From positions 1-5,118 of the forward strand of contig HF993133.1 of assembly GCA_000432435.1 (NCBI GenBank): 5,118 nt of DNA. Direction: 5' to 3'. The DNA is from Eubacterium sp. CAG:180 (GTDB taxonomy: Bacteria; Bacillota; Clostridia; Oscillospirales; Acutalibacteraceae). The stretch's first letter is position 1. Every line of letters begins with the position of its first letter. Shown in pieces: positions 1-5,053 of this stretch. Both the position numbers and the translations under genes were made by a program. Under the pieces are notes generated by a model that was not told the origin of the DNA, ran no database searches, and was given only the letters and a program-made list of their open reading frames with translations.

Positions 1-933
1 CGTGTGCTTGACATACGGGTGTCTCAAATCGTGAATCCTGATCCGCTTGACCCCTGCCTCTTTCGCCCCCCTGTCCATCTCCCGGTGAAGATAGGATTTC
101 GTTACCGCAAAAATGCGGTCTGTCGGCTCCACGGCGTATAGGCTCTTGATGTAGTCCTCCATTTCTTCACAGAGGAAAGCGGGCATTTGAATGACCCGGT
201 TGCTCTTGGCCGTCTTGGGGTCGGTGATAACGTCCTGGCCCTTGATACGCTGGTAGGATTTCGAGATAGAAACCGTCTGCTTCTCAAAGTCGAAGTCCCC
301 AGGGGTGAGGGCCAGCAGCTCCCCCTCCCGAATACCGCACCAGTAGAGCATTTCAAAGGCATAGTAGGAGAGGGGCTTGTCCATCATAGCGTCAGCGAAT
401 TTCAGATACTCCGCTTTTGTCCAGAACAGCATTTCCCGGCCCTTGGCCTTGCCCATGTTGCCCACCTGGGCGGCGGGGTTGACTTTCAGATTGTAGTGCT
501 TCACCGCATGATTGAAAACGGCGCTCAACTGATTGTGAAGCGTTTTCAGATACACGGGGGAGTAGGGCTTGCCGTTCTTGTCCCGGTAGTTCAGCATTTC
601 ACTCTGCCACGCCATGACCTCTTTGGAGTGGATTTCGCTCATTTTCCGCTTTCCAAAGTAGGGCACCAGCTTCTTGTAGAGGATATGCTCTTTCGTTCCC
701 CAGGTGTTCGCCTTGATACGGCCTTTCATGTCTGCGGCGTAGAGCGCCACGAAGCTCTCAAAGGTCATATCCAGGTCGGCGGTCTGCTGTTGCAGGAACG
801 TCCGTTCCCACTCCAGCGCCTCCCGCTTGGTCTTGAAGCCCCGCTTCATCTTCTTTTCCTTTTTGCCCGTCCAGTTCTCAAAGTAAAAGGACGCATACCA
901 TGTTCCCTTGGCCTTGTCTTTGTACGCTGGCAT
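1..933 (-). CDS. int: Tyrosine recombinase / integrase, C-terminus beyond window
   Basis: Site-specific tyrosine recombinase that would cut and rejoin att sites for integration and, with an Xis partner, excision. 311 codons are open from ATG 933-931 to the left edge. Residues about 10-45 (GTWYASFYFENWTGKKEK onward) resemble the AP2-like arm-DNA-binding domain. Residues about 56-155 are the SAM-like core-binding domain. From about 168 the catalytic domain begins: box I Arg at R202 (CGIREGELLAL), a likely beta-hairpin Lys at K240 or K243 (TDPKTAKSNR), and box II HDLRH with H301 and R304. The later His/Trp and the Tyr nucleophile lie outside. The start is fixed by AAGGAGG at 947-941, 7 nt from ATG. 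That site overlaps the stop codon of the upstream xis-like gene, which suggests translational coupling. The residues after HDLRH (PYVKHT) are unusual for the family. Confidence 0.93.
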   Translation of the reverse strand, partial: MPAYKDKAKGTWYASFYFENWTGKKEKKMKRGFKTKREALEWERTFLQQQTADLDMTFESFVALYAADMKGRIKANTWGTKEHILYKKLVPYFGKRKMSEIHSKEVMAWQSEMLNYRDKNGKPYSPVYLKTLHNQLSAVFNHAVKHYNLKVNPAAQVGNMGKAKGREMLFWTKAEYLKFADAMMDKPLSYYAFEMLYWCGIREGELLALTPGDFDFEKQTVSISKSYQRIKGQDVITDPKTAKSNRVIQMPAFLCEEMEDYIKSLYAVEPTDRIFAVTKSYLHREMDRGAKEAGVKRIRIHDLRHPYVKHT

Positions 934-945
934 TTTCTTCCCTCC

Positions 946-1134
946 TTACTGATTTTCCCGCAGTCCATAGAACTTTTCCTCGAAGTAGCGCCTGCTCACC
1001 CGTCCGGGGATGGTAAGGAAACCTTTCTGCTTCAGCTCCTCGTTCATCTCCCGCACCAGCTTGTAGGCGTAGGGCTTGGAGATACCCAGCGCCCCGGCTA
1101 CTTCCTCGGCCCGTACAAACAGCTCTTTGCTCAA
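946..1134 (-). CDS. Excisionase-like small helix-turn-helix protein
   Basis: A 62-residue basic protein with a winged-helix/MerR-like DNA-binding core: VRAEEVAGALGISKPYAYK (residues about 7-25) forms the helix-turn-helix, followed by a helix (LVREMNEELKQKG) and a short beta/wing segment with GRVSRRYFEEK. Its size, fold and position immediately upstream of int fit the excisionases or directionality factors of Firmicute elements. These bend DNA at att sites and bias recombination toward excision. I choose TTG at 1134-1132: AAGGAGGTG (1149-1141) lies just upstream with an 8-nt spacer from GGAGG. The in-frame ATG at 1182 sits at the predicted transcription start, so it should not be in the message with a usable RBS. 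Twelve bases separate it from int. It could instead be a small transcriptional regulator; no experimental homologue can be verified here. Confidence 0.8.
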   Translation of the reverse strand: MSKELFVRAEEVAGALGISKPYAYKLVREMNEELKQKGFLTIPGRVSRRYFEEKFYGLRENQ

Positions 1135-1157
1135 ATACAACACCTCCTTATTGTTGG

Positions 1158-1173
1158 TTCGCAAAATTGTTAA
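1158..1173. promoter_or_regulatory. Operator copy 1 (TTCGCA-N4-TGTTAA)
   Basis: TTCGCAAAATTGTTAA. The two 6-bp half-sites are identical in copies 1, 2 and 3. The unit is an imperfect dyad (TT..CAA / TTG..AA), as expected for a dimeric XRE-family repressor. It lies about 7-22 bases downstream of the predicted xis-int transcription start, where binding would block initiation or elongation. The assignment to the adjacent regulator is inference. Confidence 0.72.
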
Positions 1174-1186
1174 TGCCGACATCCTT

Positions 1187-1216
1187 ATTATACATTCGCA
1201 TGGTTGTTAATGTCAA
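1187..1216 (-). promoter_or_regulatory. Promoter of the xis-int operon
   Basis: On the minus strand, a perfect -35 TTGACA (1216-1211) is followed after 18 bp by a perfect -10 TATAAT (1192-1187). This predicts a start near 1180 and a leader of about 45 nt before the TTG codon at 1134. The spacer is almost filled by operator copy 2 (1195-1210), so a protein bound there would directly exclude RNA polymerase. So strong a promoter implies tight repression in the integrated state. Confidence 0.85.
1195..1210. promoter_or_regulatory. Operator copy 2, inside the xis-int promoter spacer
   Basis: TTCGCATGGTTGTTAA. It has the same half-sites and spacing as copies 1 and 3, and sits exactly between the -10 (1187-1192) and -35 (1211-1216) of the leftward promoter. 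This placement is the classical one for steric repression of the excision/integration operon. Confidence 0.75.
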
Positions 1217-1224
1217 GAGTTTAT

Positions 1225-1240
1225 TTCGCAATTATGTTAA
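1225..1240. promoter_or_regulatory. Operator copy 3, between the two divergent promoters
   Basis: TTCGCAATTATGTTAA. It is the third copy with perfect half-sites, starting 30 bp from copy 2, close to three helical turns. It lies upstream of both -35 boxes and about 50 bp before the predicted regulator start. It could support cooperative binding with copy 2 or act on the rightward promoter; the sequence alone does not say which. Confidence 0.72.
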
Positions 1241-1248
1241 TTTTCTTC

Positions 1249-1277
1249 TTGCATATTTCGCTTATTTGCGCTATACT
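1249..1277 (+). promoter_or_regulatory. Promoter of the XRE regulator gene
   Basis: -35 TTGCAT (1249-1254) and -10 TATACT (1272-1277) are separated by the optimal 17 bp, predicting a start near 1284 and a very short leader of about 16 nt that begins almost at the Shine-Dalgarno sequence. It points away from the xis-int promoter, so the two share one regulatory region. Confidence 0.8.
1257..1272. promoter_or_regulatory. Degenerate fourth operator-like site in the regulator promoter
   Basis: TTCGCTTATTTGCGCT keeps five of six bases in the first half-site but only TG of the second. It starts 32 bp after copy 3, in phase with the 30-bp step before it, and fills the spacer of the rightward promoter. 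A weak site here would give negative autoregulation only at high repressor levels. The match is poor enough that chance is possible. Confidence 0.35.
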
Positions 1278-1299
1278 ATTTTCAAAGGCGGTGGAACAT

Positions 1300-1857
1300 A
1301 TGACAGTAGGAGAAAAAATCAAGAAAATCCGCACATTTCGGGGTATGACGCAAAAGGAATTGGGGCTGGCTATCGGCTTTGAGGAAAAGGGAGCGGATAA
1401 CCGTATTGCCCAGTACGAAACGAATTACCGTGTGCCCAAGAGGGAGCTGCTGGACAAGATTGCCCAGGCCCTGCGGGTAGACCGCCAGAACTTCTATACG
1501 GTTCAACCTGGCTGTGCCGAGGACTTCATGCGGACGTTCTTCTGGCTGGACGAGGACAGCCCCGGCTCCATCCGTCTGTTTCAGCTTGTCTGCAATCCCG
1601 GCAAGATAGGGGCCTCCGATGATACCGCCGTCCGATACAACGACACGGACGACTGGCCCGCTCAACCTCCCGTGGGTATCTACTTCAACTATGGCCTTGT
1701 GGACGAGTTTATGAGGGAATGGCTTTTGCGCCAGCAGGAGCTACACGCCGGGGAGATTACCAGGGAAGAATACTTTGAATGGAAAATCAACTGGCCGCTT
1801 ACTTGTGATGACAGCAAACGGTTTGACAATTATGTTCCTTGGAGAAAAGAAAAATAG
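1300..1857 (+). CDS. XRE-family transcriptional regulator of the element
   Basis: A 185-residue protein. Residues 4-64 form an XRE/Cro-type helix-turn-helix domain: VGEKIKKIRTFRGMTQKELG, then a loop GFEEKGADNRIAQYETN and LLDKIAQALRVD. Residues 70-140 are a conserved-looking region I do not recognise. Residues 143-166 (LRQQELHAGEITREEYFEWK) resemble a SHOCT-type short C-terminal helical motif. It probably represses the divergent xis-int promoter through the TTCGCA-N4-TGTTAA sites. The start is ATG 1300: AAGGCGGTG (1285-1293, one mismatch to the ideal Shine-Dalgarno) sits 6 nt upstream. An in-frame ATG at 1204 would lie upstream of the predicted transcription start and would add a non-conserved hydrophobic leader of 32 residues, so I reject it. 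No peptidase or RecA-cleavage motif is visible, so how repression is lifted is unknown. Confidence 0.88.
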   Translation: MTVGEKIKKIRTFRGMTQKELGLAIGFEEKGADNRIAQYETNYRVPKRELLDKIAQALRVDRQNFYTVQPGCAEDFMRTFFWLDEDSPGSIRLFQLVCNPGKIGASDDTAVRYNDTDDWPAQPPVGIYFNYGLVDEFMREWLLRQQELHAGEITREEYFEWKINWPLTCDDSKRFDNYVPWRKEK

Positions 1858-1915
1858 GGCAAGCAAAACCGCCCTGCCGAATTTGTCGTTCAGCAGGGCG
1901 GTTTGCTTGCCCTTT
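1843..1915. terminator. Long, probably bidirectional hairpin terminator after the regulator gene
   Basis: Arms 1857-1877 and 1893-1912 pair over 20 bp, with one bulged A and a 15-nt loop; the first stem base is the last base of the regulator's TAG stop. On the plus strand only TTT follows. On the minus strand the stem is followed by a U-rich tract (TATTTTTCTTTTC, complement of about 1844-1856), a better intrinsic terminator. It can therefore stop leftward transcripts from guaA before they reach xis-int, besides ending the regulator transcript. Confidence 0.8.
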
Positions 1916-1931
1916 GCAATCATTCTCTTGT

Positions 1932-2026
1932 GTGACCGGGTTGAAACGAATAGTATCAAACCAGTATCACAAGGCAAAGTGACAGGTCAAAAACCCTGTA
2001 TTCATGCGGGTTTGCGCCGTTTTGAC
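1932..2026. repeat. Short direct and inverted repeats between hairpin and guaA (candidate recombination sites)
   Basis: Three small repeat sets lie in this otherwise gene-free 115-bp stretch. AGTATCA occurs at 1952-1958 and 1963-1969, exactly 11 bp apart. GTGAC-N-GG occurs at 1932-1939 and 1979-1986. GTCAAAA (1986-1992) is inverted as TTTTGAC (2020-2026) and encloses AAACCC/GGGTTT (1991-1996/2008-2013). Next to an attachment core these could be integrase arm sites or Xis sites. The units are short and the role is inference. Confidence 0.35.
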
Positions 2027-2028
2027 GC

Positions 2029-2040
2029 TCATTCCCACTC
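2029..2040 (-). other. Predicted attachment-site core at the 3' end of guaA
   Basis: The minus strand reads GAGTGGGAATGA, the last three sense codons (E-W-E) and stop of guaA. Elements that use guaA recombine in these conserved terminal codons and restore the reading frame, as the intact C-terminus TVEWE shows here. The matching copy at the far element end lies outside the window, so core length and left/right naming cannot be fixed. The only near copy seen (within int at about 805-813) is explained by coding sequence. Confidence 0.6.
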
Positions 2041-3561
2041 GACGGTGCCGGGGGGTTTGGAGGTTATATCGTAAACTACGCGGTTTACGTGTTTTACCTC
2101 GTTTGTGATACGATTTGAAACCTTGGCGAGAATATCGTACGGTATCTTCGCCCAATCGGCTGTCATAAAGTCATCGGTTGTTACGGCGCGGATTGCCACA
2201 AGGTTATCGTATGTGCGGTGATCTCCCATAACGCCTACCGTATTGACTCCCGGAAGCACACAGAAGAACTGTGCGAGGTTTTTTTCATAACCGTTCTTCG
2301 CCATTTCATCGCGCAGCACCCAATCGGCATTTTGGAGAACTTCAATCTTTTCCTTTGTTATCTCGCCGATAATTCTGACACCGAGACCGGGTCCCGGGAA
2401 CGGCTGACGCCAGACAAGCTCGTGTGGAATTCCGAGCTTTTCGCCTACAGCTCTGACCTCATCCTTAAACAGGCTTGAAAGAGGCTCAATAACGTCGATG
2501 AATTCAACGTCGTCGGGCATTTTGACCTTATTGTGATGCGTCTTGATTTTATCGGCATCGCCCTTGCCGGACTCTATGCAGTCGGGGTATATGGTGCCCT
2601 GTGCAAAAAATCCCTTCTCGGCCTGTTTTCTTATCTCATCCCAGAACACCTTGTAAAATTCCGTGCCTATGATTTTTCTCTTCTGCTCCGGGTCGGATAC
2701 TCCTTTAAGAGCATTTATAAAATGGTCCTGACAGTTTACGCGCACGAAATTCATATCGAACAGCGAAGTGAATGTCTTTTCGACGAAATCGCCCTCGTTC
2801 TTACGCATAAGTCCTTGGTCAACAAAAACGCAGGTGAGCTGTTTGCCGACGGCGCGAGAGAGAAGTCCCGCCGCGACCGAGGAATCGACACCGCCCGAAA
2901 GGCCGAGAATAACCTTTTTGTCTCCGATTTTTTCGCGAAGGCTCTTTACGGTATCGTCAATAAAGCTGTCCATCTTCCAGTCGCCGTGACAGCCGCAAAC
3001 ATTATACAGAAAATTGTGAAGAATTTTAAATCCGAACTGCGTGTGAGTTACCTCGGGGTGGAACTGCACGCCGTATATTTTCTTTTCTTCGTTTTCATAA
3101 GCTGCTATCGGGCAGGCTTCCGTTTTTGCGGTTATTTCAAAACCTGACGGCATCACTTTAACTCTGTCCGTATGGCTCATCCAAACTACGCTCGTTTCAT
3201 CGACGTCGGCAAAAATTTCAGACTGTTTTTTTGTAACCGTAAGGTCGATTTTGCCGTATTCGGACTGTTCCGCGGTCTCAACATTGCCGCCGACCATCCA
3301 CGAAATAAGCTGACAGCCGTAGCATATGCCGAGTACGGGTATTCCGAGCTCCAAAATCTCTTTTGTGTAGTGCGGCGAACTCATATCAAACACGGAGTTA
3401 GGTCCGCCGGTAAAAATAATACCTTTGTAATTGCCCTCTTTGATTTCGCTGAGCGGTGCGGTATACGGCAGTATTTCCGCATAGACATTGTTGTCGCGTA
3501 CACGCCGCGCAATCAGCTGATTATACTGACCGCCGAAATCGAGTACAAGTATTTTCTCCAT
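2029..3561 (-). CDS. guaA: GMP synthase (glutamine-hydrolysing)
   Basis: Cytosolic enzyme converting XMP to GMP with ATP and ammonia from glutamine. 510 residues, full family length. Residues 1-190 are the class I glutamine amidotransferase domain, with nucleophile C80 (LGICYGCQL), H168 and E170 (GVQFHPEVTH). Residues about 195-385 are the ATP pyrophosphatase domain with P-loop SGGVDSS (222-228). Residues about 385-510 are the dimerisation/XMP-binding domain, with RQPFPGPGLGVRI (385-397) and the C-terminal SKPPGTVEWE. All catalytic residues are present. ATG 3561 is preceded by AAGAGG with a short spacer. It follows purA by 13 bp and is surely co-transcribed. Its 3' end carries the element junction; the coding frame is intact, but its original downstream terminator has been displaced and the element hairpin at 1843-1915 probably substitutes. 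Confidence 0.98.
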   Translation of the reverse strand: MEKILVLDFGGQYNQLIARRVRDNNVYAEILPYTAPLSEIKEGNYKGIIFTGGPNSVFDMSSPHYTKEILELGIPVLGICYGCQLISWMVGGNVETAEQSEYGKIDLTVTKKQSEIFADVDETSVVWMSHTDRVKVMPSGFEITAKTEACPIAAYENEEKKIYGVQFHPEVTHTQFGFKILHNFLYNVCGCHGDWKMDSFIDDTVKSLREKIGDKKVILGLSGGVDSSVAAGLLSRAVGKQLTCVFVDQGLMRKNEGDFVEKTFTSLFDMNFVRVNCQDHFINALKGVSDPEQKRKIIGTEFYKVFWDEIRKQAEKGFFAQGTIYPDCIESGKGDADKIKTHHNKVKMPDDVEFIDVIEPLSSLFKDEVRAVGEKLGIPHELVWRQPFPGPGLGVRIIGEITKEKIEVLQNADWVLRDEMAKNGYEKNLAQFFCVLPGVNTVGVMGDHRTYDNLVAIRAVTTDDFMTADWAKIPYDILAKVSNRITNEVKHVNRVVYDITSKPPGTVEWE

Positions 3562-3574
3562 AATATCCTCTTAA

Positions 3575-4849
3575 TTATCTGTAAATTATAGCTTCTCTCT
3601 CAGGTCCGTTAGATACCATATTTATCTTGTGGCCGAGTTCCTTTTCGATGAATTCAACGTATTCCTGTGCCTCACGCGGAAGCTCCGAGAAATTGCGAAT
3701 GCCCTTTATATTGCAATGCCAGCCCTTTAATGTGGTAAATACCGGCTTTGCCTTTTTAAGAAGCGAGGTGTTCGGGAAATCCTTTGTGATGTCATCACCT
3801 ATTTTATAAGCTGTGCAAACCTTGATTTCGTCAAGATACGAAAGACAGTCAAGAGCGGTCATGGCAATCTTTGTGGCACCCTGGCACTCAACGCCGTAAC
3901 GTGTCGCAACGCAGTCAAACCAACCGATTCTTCTCGGTCTACCGGTGGTAGCGCCGAATTCGCCTTTATCGCCGCCGTGAATTCTGAGCTCCTGAGCCTC
4001 GTCCTCGTCAAGAATCTCCGAAACAAATTCACCTGCACCTACCGCAGAAGAATACGCCTTGGTAACGGCTACTACTTCGCTTATGAGATACGGAGGAATT
4101 CCGGCTCCGACAGCACCGTAGCCCGCCAAGGTTGAGGACGATGTAACCATGGGATATATACCGAAATCGGGATCCTTAAGCGTGCCGAGCTGACCCTCGA
4201 GGAGGATGTTTTTGCCCTGCTTTAAGGCGTCACGTATAAATGCGTGCGTATCGCAGATGTACGGAGCTATCTTTTTCTTATATTCCATACAGGTGTTGTA
4301 AAGCTCATCTTCATCGAGAAGCGGCTTATGATAAACGTGCTCAAGAATGAGATTTTTGAGAGTCACTATATTGTGAAGCTTTGCCTTTAACATTTCGTCG
4401 TCAAACAGCTCGTTGCACTGGATGCCTATTTTTGCGTACTTGTCGCTGAAGAACGGAGCAATACCGCTCTTTGTGGAGCCGAACGCGTTTTTGCCGAGTC
4501 TCTCCTCTTCATAGGTATCGAGAAGAATATGATACGGCATAAGTATCTGAGCACGGTCTGACACGAGAAGCTTCGGATTTACGCCTGCCTTTTTCACATC
4601 CTCAAGTTCCGAGCAGAACTTGTTTATATCAAGAGCGACGCCGTTGCCGATGACACAGGTAACATTGTCGTAGCAAATACCGCTGGGCATAAGATGCAAT
4701 GCAAATCTGCCGTGTTCGTTTATAATGGTGTGCCCTGCATTTGCACCACCCTGAAAACGAACAACTATATCTGCTTCACTCGCAAACATATCCGTAATTT
4801 TACCTTTGCCCTCGTCGCCCCAGTTGGCGCCGACAATTGCTTTTACCAT
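3575..4849 (-). CDS. purA: Adenylosuccinate synthase
   Basis: Catalyses IMP + aspartate + GTP to adenylosuccinate, the first step of the AMP branch. 424 residues, normal length. Visible motifs: N-terminal GANWGDEGKGKITD (7-20) with catalytic D12, GGANAGHTI (34-42) with catalytic H40, GSTKSGIAP (124-132), GATTGRPRRIGWFD (299-312) in the GTP/aspartate-binding region, and C-terminal VSNGPEREAII. Two signatures differ from the E. coli form: N replaces Q in GxQWGDEGKGK, and EGQLGTLKDPDFG replaces EGAQGTLLDIDHG at about 218-230. Both match the clostridial subfamily as I recall it, so I read them as lineage variation and not loss of function. The start ATG 4849 has AAGGAGG (4864-4858) at an 8-nt spacer. 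It is the first gene of a purA-guaA operon. Confidence 0.97.
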   Translation of the reverse strand: MVKAIVGANWGDEGKGKITDMFASEADIVVRFQGGANAGHTIINEHGRFALHLMPSGICYDNVTCVIGNGVALDINKFCSELEDVKKAGVNPKLLVSDRAQILMPYHILLDTYEEERLGKNAFGSTKSGIAPFFSDKYAKIGIQCNELFDDEMLKAKLHNIVTLKNLILEHVYHKPLLDEDELYNTCMEYKKKIAPYICDTHAFIRDALKQGKNILLEGQLGTLKDPDFGIYPMVTSSSTLAGYGAVGAGIPPYLISEVVAVTKAYSSAVGAGEFVSEILDEDEAQELRIHGGDKGEFGATTGRPRRIGWFDCVATRYGVECQGATKIAMTALDCLSYLDEIKVCTAYKIGDDITKDFPNTSLLKKAKPVFTTLKGWHCNIKGIRNFSELPREAQEYVEFIEKELGHKINMVSNGPEREAIIYR

Positions 4850-4874
4850 TAGAGTTTCCTCCTTAAAAATTACG

Positions 4875-4904
4875 TGCCCGAATATAAAAAATGCTAAACG
4901 GGCA
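4875..4904 (-). other. Dyad in the purA leader (6-bp stem, 18-nt AT-rich loop)
   Basis: TGCCCG and CGGGCA (4899-4904 and 4875-4880 read on the minus strand) can pair around an AT-rich 18-nt loop. It ends about 10 bases before the Shine-Dalgarno sequence and starts about 16 bases after the predicted transcription start. It could be a leader hairpin or an operator dyad. The stem is short and the loop large, so function is uncertain. Confidence 0.35.
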
Positions 4905-4926
4905 ACTTATTAAACATACAATAGAT

Positions 4927-4955
4927 ATTATATATTACACTGTGCATTATGTCAA
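4927..4955 (-). promoter_or_regulatory. Promoter of the purA-guaA operon
   Basis: Minus strand TTGACA (4955-4950), a 17-bp spacer, then TATAAT (4932-4927): a perfect sigma-A promoter. It predicts a start near 4920 and a leader of about 70 nt, too short for a purine riboswitch with its expression platform. No convincing PurR box was found around it. Confidence 0.87.
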
Positions 4956-5003
4956 CGAAAAGCGGAATTTTAAGTGTGTTTTCGGACACATATCAAATCG
5001 CAT

Positions 5004-5036
5004 AAAAAGGAGCTGTAAGCACATTGTTACAGCTCC
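5004..5036 (-). terminator. Intrinsic terminator of the gene at the right edge
   Basis: GGAGCTGTAA / TTACAGCTCC (5009-5018 and 5027-5036) form a perfect 10-bp stem with an 8-nt loop. Read leftward, TTTTT follows the stem immediately, the classical intrinsic layout. It lies 18 bases after the stop at 5054 and about 50 bases before the purA promoter, separating the two transcription units. Confidence 0.85.
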
Positions 5037-5053
5037 GCTTTCATCATTGTTTT

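Larger units (their letters stand above)
1..2040. mobile_element. One end of an integrated mobile element (ICE, genomic island or prophage) in the 3' end of guaA; partial
   Basis: An integrase, an excisionase-like protein and a divergent repressor-type regulator sit directly beside the 3' end of guaA, which is an established insertion hotspot for integrase-bearing islands in many bacteria. The block appears more GC-rich than the purA-guaA side. The element extends left beyond the window, so its cargo, conjugation or phage genes and its second attachment site cannot be seen. Nothing here separates an integrative conjugative element from a prophage. The arm-binding plus SAM-like plus catalytic architecture of the integrase resembles the Tn916/lactococcal-phage group, but that is inference from motifs only. 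The right boundary is placed at the guaA terminal codons and may be off by some bases. Confidence 0.75.

Noticed and set aside
805..813. Nine-base match TTCCCACTC to the guaA attachment core
   Set aside because: It falls inside int, where it encodes E-W-E of LEWERTF; short and explained by coding, not at an element end.
187..1173. Long plus-strand open frame (328 codons) opposite int and the xis-like gene
   Set aside because: It is antisense to a well-recognised integrase with conserved motifs and a good RBS, shows no protein family of its own, and results from GC-rich codon bias on the other strand.
1204..1299. N-terminal extension of the XRE regulator from ATG 1204 with a hydrophobic, signal-like leader
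   Set aside because: It lies upstream of the predicted transcription start (about 1284), overlaps operators and both promoters, and lacks an RBS; ATG 1300 has one.
2533..3147. Plus-strand open frames opposite guaA (also 3172-3591)
   Set aside because: They are antisense to a full-length conserved GMP synthase, with no recognisable domains or ribosome binding sites.
2495..3660. 16-bp exact direct repeat TCGATGAATTCAACGT at 2495-2510 (guaA) and 3645-3660 (purA)
   Set aside because: Both copies encode a V-E-F-I-D/E stretch in unrelated positions of the two proteins; a coincidence of codon use with no other repeat context.
4870..4960. Possible PurR box in the purA leader around CCCGAATAT
   Set aside because: It departs from the AWWWCCGAACWWT consensus at key positions and lacks a properly spaced inverted partner.
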